A stretch of DNA of 64,000 bases from Gordius sp. MW1 (GCA_964036665.1 OZ038530.1:23272001-23336000); one strand, 5' to 3'; counted from the first letter of the stretch, positions 11,379-22,915 are shown. Notes: generated by a model from the sequence alone, not told the origin. Made by a program: numbers and translations.

Positions 11379-11717
11379 TCATGTTTGATCGAAATAAGCG
11401 AGAGTATCAAGCAAAATTTTGATGTATTTGATGGCTCTTTTAAGAATTTCACTTTTGCTCAATTTCTTTTCAGCCGGATAAACGGGAATTCTATTCCTAA
11501 GCTCGGAAAATGCGTTGTTAACGTGTCTTTGTCTCCATCTTTCTCTGGAATCGGGCAAATATTTCCATTTTTTACTATATTTTTTGCTATCTTCTCTTCC
11601 ACTCCTCGATCTCGATCCAATTTTGCTGTTATAAGCATGTCCCTTAAGTTCCGAATGGTTATTTTTCTTCCTTTTGCACCTTATAAAAGGCATGGATTGT
11701 TTTTTCGATTTTTGCAT
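11379..11717 (-). CDS. TAL1/SCL-like bHLH transcription factor
   Basis: The single-exon 112-residue protein has a basic N-terminal half (Lys/Arg/Ser-rich, residues 1-55) and one bHLH domain at about 57-108. The basic region and helix 1 contain SRERWRQRHVNNAFSELR, the loop RIPVYPAEKKLSK, and helix 2 SEILKRAIKYIKILLDTL. The combination SRERWRQ, NxAFxELR, IP and KKLSKxEIL is characteristic of the TAL1/LYL1 branch, whose members pair with E proteins on E-box DNA in the nucleus. It is much shorter than vertebrate TAL1, and nothing else is conserved outside the domain. The start at 11717 is the first methionine after an AT-rich leader. An AATAAA signal lies just past the stop (minus strand, about 11365). 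A shifted plus-strand ORF over the same bases is a shadow. The TAL-type assignment is firm, the exact orthologue is not. Confidence 0.85.
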   Translation of the reverse strand: MQKSKKQSMPFIRCKRKKNNHSELKGHAYNSKIGSRSRSGREDSKKYSKKWKYLPDSRERWRQRHVNNAFSELRNRIPVYPAEKKLSKSEILKRAIKYIKILLDTLAYFDQT

Positions 11718-12039
11718 GGATTTATATGATTATGTTATAGTTAAGAGGTTAAGGATATGCTGTTACGAAAAGCATTTTTGAAGAGTGAGGATATTTATCG
11801 GATATCGGATTTATTAATTAATATCGGTAAAAGTATCATCTATAGTTAAATAGGTTCCTAATATATGCAACGATAATAATTTATGTTAATCGGTTCATTG
11901 TCAAATAGTCACCCGTATGCATAAGAGATTATAATGTTAGATTAGATACGTTGTTATAGCCAATTGATTTAAAACGATATCAAGAGTGTTCATCAAATCA
12001 TATTTTAAAGTTTTTTTCTGGATCAGAGGACAGATTAGT

Positions 12040-12480
12040 TTAAATTTTTATTCCCGAACCCGGTCCGGTCCGATTTTATAACTAAATTGCCCGCCCGGAC
12101 TCGCCCGAACCCTTCTAAGTGTCTGCCCGATCCTATCCGAATCATAGAGCTGCTCAGCCCGAAATCATAATTTTTTAAATTTTTAATAGTATCTAATTTT
12201 ATCATATTTTCCATAAATTTCTAATTTAATTCTCGATTTTTTTGATAAGAATTAGGATATGTAAATATTAAACAATTAGTTAAAAGGTGACAAAATTATA
12301 GACGAAGAAAAATTAATATACATTATAAATAAAAATCTCATTAAGCCCGAATCTTGTTAAGGTGCCCGCCCGGGCCCGCCCAAAAACCTAAATTTGCGAC
12401 AGTTGCCCTGCCCGGGCCGTGGCCCGGGCGTCCAAGGTCGGATAGCGGGCCGGGCCGGGCCTGCCTAGTCCACAAATTGC
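12040..12480. repeat. GC-rich element remnant (GGGCCGGGC type)
   Basis: Two GC-rich blocks, about 12055-12145 (CCCGAACCCGGTCCGGTCCG) and 12355-12475 (CCCGGGCCGTGGCCCGGGCG), flank an AT-rich middle. This is the same layout as the TAGAG-ended elements elsewhere in the window. Clear terminal repeats and target duplication were not found. A 61-residue ORF across the right block is composition-driven. Confidence 0.5.
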
Positions 12481-14521
12481 TAGTTATTAAGCACATGTTG
12501 TGTCATATGCATTTAACTCATAAAAAAGTAGACAAATAAATATGTATGTATATATTAATAATAAAATAATTATTTTCACTTTCCTTTTATAAGACATTAA
12601 ATCCGTCGATTGATCTTAAATATTTCAGCCTTTTAGAAATATGTTTTGTAAATTCTATACTTCTAGAATCTTTTACCAATACAAAAAATTAAAATGTTAA
12701 TTTCTTAAGTGTTTATCAAAAGAAAGCTGATTTCTGAATGCAAATATTTTCCAGTTAAAAAAGACATTCTAATAATTAATTTAAATTGTAGCAGTTATTT
12801 TTTGCAATCTTGTAAGAAGTCTGCGCTTTTCCAGCCACTTAACTTGACAAAATTTCTTAATTAATTAACTATGTTATGATGATTTTAATAATGGTAATAA
12901 GAATAGTTTAGGAAAATTTCTCAAATCTGATAAGGAATATCATGCAATGTTTCTTAGGTGATAACGGGACGAATAGGCAAAGCCAGCGTTTAATTTCTAA
13001 TTGGAATGACTTGGGTGTGTAAGCGCGTCATTTTAAGATTAATTAATGATAAGAAAATGTATTTTTAATTAAAAAAAACATTATTAATTATAATTTTAGT
13101 GAAATATACCACCAAAGTTATAAATAATTTTCCAAGACTTGGTAGTAATCACAAAGCTCAAGTGTCTAATTTCAAAATGCGGTGAATTAAGAATGTTCTT
13201 AATTTAATAGTAGAAAAATTTAAACTTAGATAAAGTTTCTCAGGTCAACAAACCGAAAAATATTTTGGGATTTGGGTCATAAATCACGGATATTTATATG
13301 ATAAAATTAATAAAGTAATCCGATTTGCATAAATTATGCCTCAAAATTTACCATTATTGTAAATCGAGGCTTTAGCATATAGAACCTTTAAGATAAGTGT
13401 GAAACTAAGTATACGCCTCTGGCTGCATTTTGAATCGAATCAAATATTTCTCGCATTCAATTTGAGATTCGTCGGATATTAACATTGGGACAAGATTTGA
13501 AGCCGAGTCAAATATTTTTTAAATTTCTATAATTACTAAAGATTGCATCTTGGTCCCAAACTATTGAATTTGTTCTTTTTACTTCTTCAGCATTAATATT
13601 GTCGAAATTTAACAATTGGTCGCTAATTAGAAGATTCCCTAGATGGTAGTAATTAGAAGAACTTACTTAATATTTAGTTTGCAGTAATTTATTATCTTGT
13701 TTAAATATTTTAAATTTATAATAGCATTTAAGGCTAATGCATATCAATTTATATTTTTTAGAATTTAGGTAAATCATATATGTTTAAGTATAATAAACAA
13801 GCACAACAAATTAAATACGATTTATCTAAGGTGTTACCTAAAAAATTAAAAATTTTGGAATTTAAAACCATTAATAGATGTAAACAATTTCGTATGTTAA
13901 TAAAATTTAAAATTAATGATAGCGGGAAAAATAACAAATAAGCGGAGAGATAAAACAGCTATAAATATGCGTCCGTCTATAAAAAATTTAAAGTAAATAA
14001 TTTTTTTAATTCAAGATTCGATTTTGATTTTTGAATCTCAGCAAATGAAGTTTCGAAACAAACTTTACAAAAAAAGATTTGGATTCGATTCAAAATTTCC
14101 ACTCGAATCTGAAACGCGAATCGAATATTTTCCAAAAGCGTACTAACTATACGTCATTTGCAAAGGTCAGAATTAATTAAATTCGAGATTATACTTTGAG
14201 GAGATAGTATAGAAGTGCAAAATCACTTTTTTTCAACCCGAAATCGACCCGAATTTTTTATAATTTTCAACCCCAACCCGACCCGAATGCATTTAAAAAT
14301 TTTCATCCCAAACCCGACCCGGCCTGAATACGTTAAACAAAGTGAGCTTTAATTTGTCAATTAAATTTTACATACCGCATTTTTTCTTAGTAAACACAAT
14401 TTACCTTTTCAACCTTCTAAACCTCTTTGGCTAAATTTAAGTACAAAGGATCAGGTGTTTAAATTCAAGTTGTTAAATTCTTAATAACTAGGCTCCACAT
14501 ATGGACAATAAGTCATTTTTG
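12481..14521. other. AT-rich spacer; GC-rich remnant near 14215-14345
   Basis: No gene is visible. At 14215-14345 a block CACTTTTTTTCAACCCGAAA followed by ACCCGACCC units closely resembles the 124-bp element at 19217-19340, but the right end is missing. Confidence 0.45.
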
Positions 14522-14660
14522 CATGGGCGTAGCCAGGGGGTGGCAGGGAGGTGCGGCTGCCCCCCTTTAAAGCCAAAAATTTTAAAAAATAAACATACTA
14601 TTTTGCCCCTCCCTAGAGCATTATTGCCCCTCTCTAGTTCTAATCCTGGCTAAGCCCATG
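14522..14660. mobile_element. Family A miniature element
   Basis: It starts CATGGGCGTAGCCAGG, has GGTGCGGCTGCCCCCC inside the left end, and ends CTGGCTAAGCCCATG. The candidate target duplication CATTTTTG / CAATTTTC matches at 6 of 8. Confidence 0.85.
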
Positions 14661-14794
14661 CAATTTTCTATCAAAAATATCTAAATTTTGCCTTTAGAAG
14701 ATACTTTCTTAACTAGATATTGTTAATTTTTTTGTCCTGAAACAATTGTTTTTATTGTATTTTAGAAACGCAACGGTAGAGTCTTTCCGCTATA

Positions 14795-15087
14795 CATGGG
14801 CGTAGCCAGGTTTTGAGTTAGGGGGGCGGGGGGGGGCAGATTAAAAAAAAAAATTTCTAAAATTTTCCTGAGAGCAAAAAAAAAACAGTTCTCGGCCATC
14901 CGGAGGGGGGGGGGGGGCAGAGCCTAATTATGGTGGGGCAGAGCCTAATGAGGGTGGGGCAGAGCAAAATTAGGGGGGGGGGGGCAAAACAGAATTTTTT
15001 TTAATTCTTTAGGCTTTTTGTATTGAAAATATTTTTTTTATAAAATTGGGGGGGGGGGGGCAGCCGCCCCCCCCCCTGGCTCCCATG
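14795..15087. mobile_element. Family A miniature element with long G tracts
   Basis: It starts CATGGGCGTAGCCAGG and ends CCTGGCTCCCATG. Inside are at least five G runs of 8-14 bases, several GGGGCAGAGC repeats (about 14915-14975), and GGGCAGCCGCCCCCC near the right end. The G runs make it prone to G-quadruplex formation and to length errors in assembly. Confidence 0.8.
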
Positions 15088-15308
15088 CCAATATATATTT
15101 GAATTAGTAAGGTTAGGTCGAAACAATTAAAGAAAAATTATTTCAAAAATAAAAATTAAAGAATTAGCATGTCAAGTTTATAAAATATTACATTTGGTCT
15201 TAAAATATTTAATTATTAATAAATCGTTGCCTTTGATTTGACTATTTATTTATTTATTTTCCTAACACACTATGTATACAATCTGTAATTAAAAACAGGT
15301 TTAAAATT

Positions 15309-15326
15309 GCAATTTTATTTAGTATA
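15309..15326 (-). terminator. Poly(A) signal of the methyltransferase gene
   Basis: On the minus strand an AATAAA hexamer lies about 70 bases after the methyltransferase stop codon, in the sequence ACTAAATAAAATTGC. It is the nearest canonical signal. Confidence 0.5.
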
Positions 15327-15390
15327 AAACTTTTTACAGAAATGATATTCTAAAAAGTATCATACAAATCTAATTTATCACTGACATTAT

Positions 15391-16413
15391 TTACACGTGG
15401 CATTTATGAGGTACAAATTGTATAAGACACAAAGGAATAGACATGAGTAGTGCATCGCCATTATAATGAGCATTGTATTCCATCATGAAGCGAATGAAAT
15501 GTTGAAAGAACTGAGTTTGTTGTGCAGGTGTAAAATGAGATAGGACGTCGGGGAAACAGCTTGAAACGAATGTGGATAAATCCTGTTCCGATCTTTGATT
15601 TATCATTTCTAATTGATCCAAATCTTCGATGTTCAATTCTTCAGAGCTTTTCCAACCCGCATTAACCATGATTTCTTTAAGATTGCTTATTCCAAACTCG
15701 GAATCCTTCTCTTTGTCAGTCTGAAGACGAGTGTCGAGTTCTTCATTGGACGCGATTTTCATCCAATACCTCCTCCAAGGCAAAATTTTAGTATCATGCC
15801 AATCCCTTAATTTATCTAATTTGTCAGCAAACGATAGGTCTTTGAGAATTTGTCCGGCTCCGTAATCTAATGCACCTACCGTCCTGTGTCCTAAAATGAC
15901 GTGTAAACTTCCACTTGGTTTTAAGAGTGCTCTCATATTGGCGAAAGCTCTAGGCAGATTACTAACCCAATGCAAGCAACATGAAGATACGATTGCATCA
16001 AAACCAAAATCACTCTCATTATGACCATTGGATTTCGCAAGTTGTCCAGAAAAGATAGCATTCAACTTTTTTCGGATTTCTTCGAGGGGAGCCGAAATAC
16101 TGATTGTACCGAATCGGAGGGCTGGAACGGGGTTTGAATGAGCTGATGGAATACATTCATATCCGTAATGCGATAACGCGTGTTCCACCATAGAAGGCAA
16201 AATGTCAATACCTAAAATGCCTCCGCCCGATCCTATAATAGGTCCTGCCATGGATCTCAAAATTGCTGTGGATTTCCCATCCCCACATCCTATATCTAAA
16301 ATCCAATCACCTCGTTTTAATTGTGGAACGACTCTCTGTATGAGGTGCAGATAAATGCCTGATTGATAGGAATTACCCTGAGCATAAGCTTTGGAGTTTG
16401 GGTTCATCTTCAT
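15391..16413 (-). CDS. Class I SAM-dependent methyltransferase (JHAMT/trans-aconitate methyltransferase-like)
   Basis: The intronless 340-residue protein has a Rossmann-type methyltransferase fold at about residues 30-175. Motif I is WILDIGCGDGKST (37-49), which binds S-adenosylmethionine. The acidic residue of the second strand is D70 in GILGID. The post-II/motif IV region is FDAIVSSCCLHWVSNLPRAF (138-157), followed by LLKPSGSLHVIL. The arrangement resembles small-molecule carboxyl methyltransferases of the trans-aconitate/juvenile-hormone-acid group, but LHWVxxLPRA also occurs in NDUFAF5-like enzymes. The substrate cannot be read from the sequence. The C-terminal half (180-340) is a predicted helical substrate cap with no motif I know. 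No signal peptide or membrane segment is seen, so a soluble enzyme is likely. The start is the first in-frame ATG. An AAATATAAAT box lies about 45 bases upstream. The G/C-tract elements on the 3' side are unrelated. Confidence 0.85.
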   Translation of the reverse strand: MKMNPNSKAYAQGNSYQSGIYLHLIQRVVPQLKRGDWILDIGCGDGKSTAILRSMAGPIIGSGGGILGIDILPSMVEHALSHYGYECIPSAHSNPVPALRFGTISISAPLEEIRKKLNAIFSGQLAKSNGHNESDFGFDAIVSSCCLHWVSNLPRAFANMRALLKPSGSLHVILGHRTVGALDYGAGQILKDLSFADKLDKLRDWHDTKILPWRRYWMKIASNEELDTRLQTDKEKDSEFGISNLKEIMVNAGWKSSEELNIEDLDQLEMINQRSEQDLSTFVSSCFPDVLSHFTPAQQTQFFQHFIRFMMEYNAHYNGDALLMSIPLCLIQFVPHKCHV

Positions 16414-16499
16414 TCTTAGCTAAAATATACGCTTGCGATGCAATGATAAGCAAATTTATATTTAGGCGAAGATATATAAATAATAATGAAATTATCTGT

Positions 16500-17019
16500 G
16501 CTAGTTAATTGTAGTTTAGATTCTTTAAAGAATATAAAAGGTTAGAAGAAGGGGGGGGGGCACAAATGTCTTGCTCGATTATACATTTGTGACGACCCTA
16601 TGTGGCAGGCAGGCACATGACATATGCTTTAATTAAAAAGGCAGTGTAGAGTAGTGGGAAATAAATGTGCGTCACTTATTTCATTCCGTGTCTTGTTGTT
16701 CATTGCAAAAACGCATATGAGCTTGATATCTGCCAAAGGCTTTAGAAGAACTTCTTTGTAACTCATAATTAAATATCTCTCATAAAATTATAATTTGATA
16801 AATATTTTTAAGATATGATGAAATTTAAAATAAATGAACTTTTAGGTCGCAATTCCTACTTGCGTCTCGTGTTTTATTATTCACACATAACGTCAATACA
16901 ATGCAATTAAATTGATATCTATGCACAAACTAATATTTAATATCATTGGCATACCTAGCTTTTAACCTTGGGGGCAGGGGGGCGACTTTTTCTCACTTAA
17001 GTGCGATTTCAGAGCCTGG
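16500..17019. other. Spacer 5' of the methyltransferase
   Basis: A short G tract occurs at about 16550-16560 and a partial family A-like fragment at about 16958-17000. No gene is seen. Confidence 0.4.
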
Positions 17020-17147
17020 CATGGGCGTAGCCAGAATTGGAATTAGAGGGGGGGGCAAAATGATAATTTTTTGAATTTTTAGCCACAATTTTAAATATTT
17101 TCGCATTTGGGCGGGGGGGCAGCCGCCCCTCCCTGGCTACCCCCATG
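17020..17147. mobile_element. Family A miniature element
   Basis: It starts CATGGGCGTAGCCAG and ends CTGGCTACCCCCATG. The 8-bp target duplication is GAGCCTGG (17012-17019) versus GAGCCAGG (17148-17155), a 7 of 8 match. Confidence 0.85.
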
Positions 17148-17720
17148 GAGCCAGGACAATTTTCTTTAAGATACCCTGAACTCATATAAGCTATTCCTTA
17201 TCCTCAGCAAAATAATTTATATTTCCATTTAATAATTTGTCATCTTCCTTTCACCTTATCAATAAAAATTTAATTGAAATGTTGTAAACAAGTGTTCAAA
17301 TGCTTTATAAAATGTGTTAATTATTGCTTGGTAAAGTGAGATATTTAGGGAATTTAATAAAAGTAAACTACATCGAGTATAATTTTTATAATTTATTATT
17401 ATTTGCCAAAACGTATTTATATTAAAATAAATTCTAGCTATGATTTTGACGTTGGGGGGAGGGGGGGGGGGTGCCCCTAGCTAGGCCACTGATTAATATT
17501 GATTTTATAATAAATATTCAATAAATTTTAGGTTTTTTGGCTAAAAAACATTATTTTGAATGTATACCTTTGTTTTGTAAAGGAATAATGCTAATATTCA
17601 AATAATGATGAATGTTGTGCCATTTACCAAGCTGTTCTAACTTGACTTGATAAGCTTTATAGTTAATGTTAAATATTTCTGAATAAGAACTTTCGTCTTT
17701 ATGTTAAAGATGTAGCGGTA

Positions 17721-17790
17721 GTGTTGTAAAAACGGCTGGGTTTTGTTTGGTCGACCAGATCAACTAAGATTCACGGACCTATAACAGACT
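17721..17790. repeat. Family B end fragment
   Basis: The block GTGTTGTAAAAACGGCTGGG TTTTGTTTGGTCGACC is one end of a family B miniature element. The expected inverse end is not adjacent, so this is a truncated or rearranged copy. Confidence 0.65.
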
Positions 17791-17976
17791 GCATATGTTT
17801 ACTTTTTTATTGGATAAAAGAATATAATTTGATACTTTTGTGGAAAGATTTCTATTTGGCTTAAAGAGCTGTTCTTCTCGTGCCTCTTAGATTTATGAGT
17901 CATTTAATTAAATTCTAATCAAATTCCTTTGATATAATTTGTAGCGTGCCATGGCCTTAGCTAGCTAAGGTATGGC

Positions 17977-18175
17977 TAACGTGTAAAAACGGCTGGCTTT
18001 TGTGGTCGCCCTTTGGTTTTAGTCGACTAAGCATAAACACACCAAACAATTTTTGCTCCATTTTTCTTAGTCGACCGCAGGCTTAGTCGAAATTTGAAAA
18101 ACAGACCAGAGTCGACCGTTAATCTTAGTTAAACCAAAGGTCGGCCAACCACACCCAGCCGTTTTGACAACACTA
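17977..18175. mobile_element. Family B miniature element
   Basis: The left end TAACGTGTAAAAACGGCTGG and right end CCAGCCGTTTTGACAACACTA are inverse copies. The interior carries GTCGAC/GTCGACT motifs in mirror order. The target duplication is GGTATGGC (17969-17976) versus GGGATGGC (18176-18183), 7 of 8, as expected for hAT elements. Confidence 0.85.
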
Positions 18176-18317
18176 GGGATGGCAAAGACCAGTAGCTAAC
18201 CCCCCCCCCCCTCTCCCTCCCCCTCCCCCTCCCTTCATCCCCCTGAATGCAATATGATGATAATAAAGTAAGACAATGATATAATATAATAAACAAAAGG
18301 ATAGAATATTACTACCT

Positions 18318-18730
18318 TTCCCAAAGCTGGTTTTCCTTCCATCCTCGAACACACAGGTCTCTGTGAAGATTGTAAGAAACCCGATGGGCAAACCCTAGCT
18401 GCTCGAAAAAATAAAGTCTGTTTAGCTTGGGACCATACATATACCGACGTATTTGCCTCATCTAATCAAAACAAAGATCCTCTCTCTTCAGCCGAGGCAC
18501 TAAAAATTTAAAAATACTCGGAACTTAACAATACTAGAAAGTTTTCCCTCATTGCGACAACAACTTTCACAACCTTTGACCCTAAAGCCTTAAAATTATT
18601 TCAAAAGGGAAATAAATTTCTTTGCTATCCCATGATAATCGCGACTGTTTTATAAGACAGAAAATTGGCGTTACTTATTGTAAATACAATCCAATAGCAC
18701 TATCGGAATGTTTTCCAAATCCTAACAATA
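18318..18730 (+). pseudogene. Remnant of retrotransposon ORF (C-terminal WDxTxxDxxA region)
   Basis: The plus-strand translation from about 18330 reads FPSILEHTGLCEDCKKPDG, then VCLAWDHTYTDVFASSNQ and SAEALKI, then a stop. It continues with KYSELNNTRKFSLIATTT and RQKIGVTYCKYNPIALSE across another stop. This pattern (CxxC, WDxTxxDxxAxS, AExxK, KYxxL) is a common C-terminal tail of invertebrate retrotransposon polyproteins. The copy has in-frame stops and no upstream polymerase here. Confidence 0.6.
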
Positions 18731-19208
18731 CTTAGCTTTTATTTATTTAATTCGTCTTCACAAAATAAGTATTTTTACCTTACTAAATTAAATTTAAAGA
18801 AAAATTACTGTTTTTAAATCTTTGAAAAGCCATATAATTTAAGAATTTTATTGTATATATGAGAGGTTCGTGACTTAAACTATGCGCATACTTTACTCCC
18901 TTCCCGCAGAAATTATTAAATTAATGCCGAAAATGTTTATTATTATCAACATTTATCATCGAAATTCAACTTAAATTATAAATTAATTAAAAAGAGTATT
19001 AATTTTACTATTAGCATACATTTTTCAGGAGTTAGAATTCAGCTCATTTAAATGCCTCATAATAAATTGGTAAAGAAAAGTTGATGAAATTATTTGCTTA
19101 TTTATTTTAACAAATTATTGTTAATAGCACAATTACTACTATAAGTAAAAAATCAAAAATAAGCTCAGCTCGTAAGTAAAGGTTGAACATTAAATAAATT
19201 TTTGTTAG
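18731..19208. other. AT-rich spacer, no gene seen
   Basis: No recognisable coding or repeat signal. Confidence 0.4.
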
Positions 19209-19216
19209 GTCCTGGA

Positions 19217-19340
19217 TAGAGCCCTGCAAAGTCACTTTTTTTCAACCCGAACCCGACCCGACCCGAAAGCATTTTAAAATTTTCAACCCGACCTCGAATC
19301 GGGTTCGGGTCGGGTTTTGGGTCACCCGTGCAGGGCTCTA
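19217..19340. mobile_element. 124-bp hAT-like miniature element
   Basis: The ends TAGAGCCCTGCA and TGCAGGGCTCTA are perfect inverse copies. The interior is ACCCGA-type sequence in mirror orientation, so the whole unit folds into a hairpin. The target duplication is GTCCTGGA (19209-19216) versus GTCCTGGG (19341-19348), 7 of 8. Confidence 0.9.
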
Positions 19341-19820
19341 GTCCTGGGTAACTTGAATAGCTTGAATAACAATCTACGGCGAAAAAGGTGACTCTGAATA
19401 TAGTTCCAATTTTAATATATAAAATAGTTAATACTGATTTATAATATATTTTAAGCCGTAACGTCAAATAAATTAATAACACAAATTTATTCCTATACAA
19501 AATATAACCAAAACCCAAATACTCCAAAGGCAAAAAATGTATTTATCCCCTCAACATAAGTGCGTTCGTTCACTAACCGAAATGGTGATAAAAATGCATT
19601 CTGCATATGAATCCACTTAATATTACATCTAATAGGGATGTTATGAAGAGCAAACCTTAAACTATCCACCATATGAAAATAAATATGAGTACATTAATAT
19701 TTGCAATCAAATATGATTATTGTTTAGAATAAGTTTATAATTATAATCATGATGCATAATGAAGAAAGAAGATAAAAATTTAAACTTATAAAAGATACTT
19801 ATATTACCTAGAGGTCTACA

Positions 19821-20606
19821 TAGAGACCTGCAGGGCCCGGCCCGCGGACGGGCCTAAAAGCCCAACTCGCGCCGGGCTTGGACGGGCTTCTGCTTAAATA
19901 TATAACCCGACCCTGGACGGGCCGTAATATAACTTAACGTGCTCGGGCCGGGCCTAGATATTCTTAAGGCCCGTTAAAAGCCCGTTACTTAATTAGATTT
20001 AGTATAAAAGAAGGTATTTTTATGATGTTCTAATTATATTTATTTCATGTATATAATTTAACAAGGAAAGTTAAATTTTACTTTTACCTTAGTTCATTTT
20101 CATCAACATCTCAACGCCCATTATTAAAGATATTCATACCAATGCAATGATCCCATGGGCCTAGCCAATTTAAACTACGGGGGGGGGCAGTTTATGTAGG
20201 GCAAAAAATGTTTTTTAGATTCAGAATTTTTGGATTTGGAGGGGGGGGGGGCAGCGGCTCATCCTTGTCTCCCCATTTACACCCTCTAGCAATATTGAGC
20301 GAATTAATTTAAAAATCTATTTGGCTTACATAGTTATATGTATCCCGAAAGGCTACTTGTAAAATAAATTTTTTCCCTGTAGGTCGCCTCTAAAGATAGA
20401 AGATCTTGTCTGATCGGGAATTCCTAATTTGTTACTTTTACAATATTTTTATTAGCATTTTTAACACATACATGTTGTTTACCATATGGGTATAAAAAAT
20501 TAAACAAAAAAAATATAAATAAAAAAAACGGGCCCGGGCCGGGCTTTTAAATTTTTATTACGGGTGGGCCGACTCACATAAACATGCCCGTTGCAGGTCT
20601 CCTCTA
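19821..20606. mobile_element. GC-rich-ended hAT-like element
   Basis: The left end is TAGAGACCTGCAGGGCCCGG. The right end, inverted, is TAGAGGAGACCTGCAACGGG (3 extra bases). The target duplication is GGTCTACA (19813-19820) versus TGTCTACA (20607-20614), 7 of 8. Both ends are GGGCCGGGC-rich and the middle is AT-rich. A degraded family A element (about 20154-20277) sits inside. Confidence 0.85.
20154..20277. repeat. Degraded family A element nested in the 19821-20606 element
   Basis: It runs from CATGGGCCTAGCCAATTTAA through two G tracts to GGGCAGCGGCTCATCCTTGT. The right terminal CTGGCTACGCCCATG is decayed. Confidence 0.55.
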
Positions 20607-20900
20607 TGTCTACAAATATTGACTTTGTGCTTCCATCCCGCAATCAAACCAATAATTCTGATAGTTCGCGTTGAACAATAATATGTTTTTACTTTTTTCC
20701 AAAAGTTACAGTTTTTTAGATAAAGGAGGTTGAATAAACCTATATTCCTACGGCATTTTTAATACTGAAAAATATCAATTTAATCCTGTAGATTAAAATT
20801 CCATCTAGAGGTCCATTATTTTATTTTTTTACTTCCCCTCTATATTTAAATTTATTCGCATTTAAGTGAACCCTTTCCCCATATCAAAATTCGTCCCATT

Positions 20901-20948
20901 ATGTCTGGAAAAGGCGCTTCTGGTCAAAAACAGAGAGTAGTTCAAGGT
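20901..20948 (+). other. Possible orphan 5' coding exon
   Basis: An ATG opens a 16-codon stretch, MSGKGASGQKQRVVQ, followed directly by the donor-like GTAACT. I find no continuing exon within the next kilobases, and no known protein is recognised. It may be a decayed first exon or chance. Confidence 0.2.
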
Positions 20949-21140
20949 AACTCTTGGGATCTAGATAAAAAAAAAATTAGGTTCACGATTTGAAAGAAAA
21001 ATATAATTAATAGTGATTTAATAATAATCATTAAAACCTTATACATGGATTAAAAAGTTGTACCTATGAATGACTATATTAAAATAAAAGATGTGAATTA
21101 ATATGGGACAAAATAAAGATTCTTTATAAATTTAACCTCT

Positions 21141-22592
21141 TTTAATTGCTATGCAATTTATGGGCTCGTTTTTTGGTTGTCCGTTGTCCGTTGTCTACCC
21201 TCCCTATCTATTTGCATTGGGTATATTAGGTTATCGATTTTTTAAATTAATGCATAAGAAAGAGGTGCCCCACCCCTCATTTCTATATCCCTCGCTGTGT
21301 TATTTTTTAAATTAAGGCATAAGAGGTGCCCCACTCCTCATCTCTATCTCCCTCGCTTTCGGGCGGGGTCGGGTTTTAATTGCTACGTTAAATTAATGCA
21401 TAAGTATATCTATTCGTTTTTGAATTGGGTAACATTGATATTAATTGCTATAATTACCCTATGCCCTCCACTACAAGGGTTTGGGTTAGAATCTCGGAGT
21501 TTTTTTAGACTCTTATGATTGTTCCTCTTACTACCATTGATAATAAGACTTTTTAGCCGTCTGCTGGCTGCTGACCAATGAAAAAAATGACCATTGGCCA
21601 AAATGTGAATCCAAGTTTCTTTTTTCTTTTTTTTGACTATTATGATTGTTCCTGTTACTACCATTGCTAATACGACTTTTCGGCCGTCCACTGGCTGCTG
21701 ACTAAAGAAAAAATGACCATTGGCCAAAATGTGAATCCAAGTTTATTTTTTCGTTTTTTTTTGACTATTATGATTGTTCCTGTTACTACCATTGCTATTA
21801 TGACTTTTTGGCCGTCCGCTGGCTGCTGACCAATGGAATAAAATGACCATTGGCCAAAATGTGATTCGAAAATTTTTTTTTCGTTTTTTTTTGACTATTA
21901 TGAATTTATATCCACTTTTACCGTGTCCTGGCTGCTGACCAATGGAAAAAAATGACCATTGGCCAAAATGTGATTCGAAAATTTTTTTTTCGTTTTTTTT
22001 ACTCTTATGAATTTATATCCATTTTTACCGTGTGCTGGCTGCTGACCAATGGAAAAAAATGACCATTGGCCAAAGTGAGCATCAAATTTTTTTTTCCGTT
22101 TTTTTGGCTATCATTGACTTATAGAGTATCTGTTGGTACTGACCAATAGAGAAAAAATGACCATTCGCCAAATTTTTGATTTTTTTAATTAAAAATTGTT
22201 CAAATTCAACAAAAATTTCTCCCAACAATTCTGCAAATTTTAACATTGTGATGTTTTATAATATAATGTTTGTTAGACCCATAATCACTAAAGGCCTTAA
22301 AAACTAATGTAATACGCAACTAGATGCAAACACTAAATCTAACCCTAACCCTTGCCTATATTACATTTTGCCTATAAATGGAAAATTTGTATAAATAATT
22401 AATTAATCATTAGGCATTTAATACCCCCCTATAGGCATTCTCGCCCCTTCCCACCTTTCTCGCCCATAAATTGCATAGCAAATATGATACATTTATACGA
22501 AATAAAGATGAGTCGTCCCCCCTTCCCTTCCCCCCTCCCCTTCTCCCCTCCCCTTCTCCCTCCCCCTTCCCACGAGGGCCGAAGGCCCGAGT
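21141..22592 (-). repeat. Left arm of a large dispersed inverted repeat (contains minisatellite)
   Basis: This block matches 56217-58067 in reverse orientation almost throughout. It begins with the TTGCTATGCAATTTATGGGC end, then the GTGCCCCACCCCTCAT region, a hairpin minisatellite (21530-22180), the telomere-like cassette (22334-22376) and a CCCTTCCC-type tract ending CCCACGAGGGCCGAAGGCCC. No terminal target duplication was identified. It is shorter than the right arm, mostly because of fewer minisatellite units and the absence of the 60-bp tandem repeats. Confidence 0.85.
21530..22180 (-). repeat. Hairpin minisatellite, about 115-bp units
   Basis: Five or six diverged units each carry GGCTGCTGACCAATGG, a short A-rich spacer and ATGACCATTGGCCAAAATGT, so CCAATGG and CCATTGG face each other as a small hairpin. 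The linker is ACTATTATGATTGTTCCTGT in the first units and degenerates later. The same unit, inverted, is found at 56630-57600. Confidence 0.8.
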
Positions 22593-22805
22593 TTTTAGTA
22601 TTTACGAATTTCAAACAAAGGGAAGAGGAGCAGGTGCACCTTTCAGTTTCCCCTGGCTATCCCCTGACTTTAACTTGACATAAACTAAGATTTTTTTGCC
22701 TACTACATGAATCGATGGGATCGCTGTGACCCCAACAGAGCGTTATAATCATTGCCATAGCTTTTATATTTTCTTACATATATGCTATGGCTTCCTAACC
22801 TGATT

Positions 22806-22915
22806 AGTGGCGTAGCTAGGGGGGTGCCAAAGGGACCAAAGCCGCTCTCTAGAGCAAAATTTTGACCCCTGCGGACCCCTTCCCAAGGGAAAAATCTTGC
22901 CCCCCCCCTAAGCAA
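22806..22915. repeat. Family A-like remnant
   Basis: It starts GTGGCGTAGCTAGGGGGG and carries AGAGCAAAATTTTGACCCCT and a C tract near 22900. It is related to the block at 6384-6545, and one end is lost. Confidence 0.4.

Noticed and set aside
11385..11729. 114-residue ORF on the plus strand
   Set aside because: It is the shadow of the TAL1-like bHLH gene on the opposite strand, which has clear family motifs.
22471..22683. Overlapping proline/serine-rich ORFs
   Set aside because: They arise from the CCCTTCCC tract at the edge of the inverted repeat. Frames are open only because of the composition, and the same tract is non-coding in the other arm.
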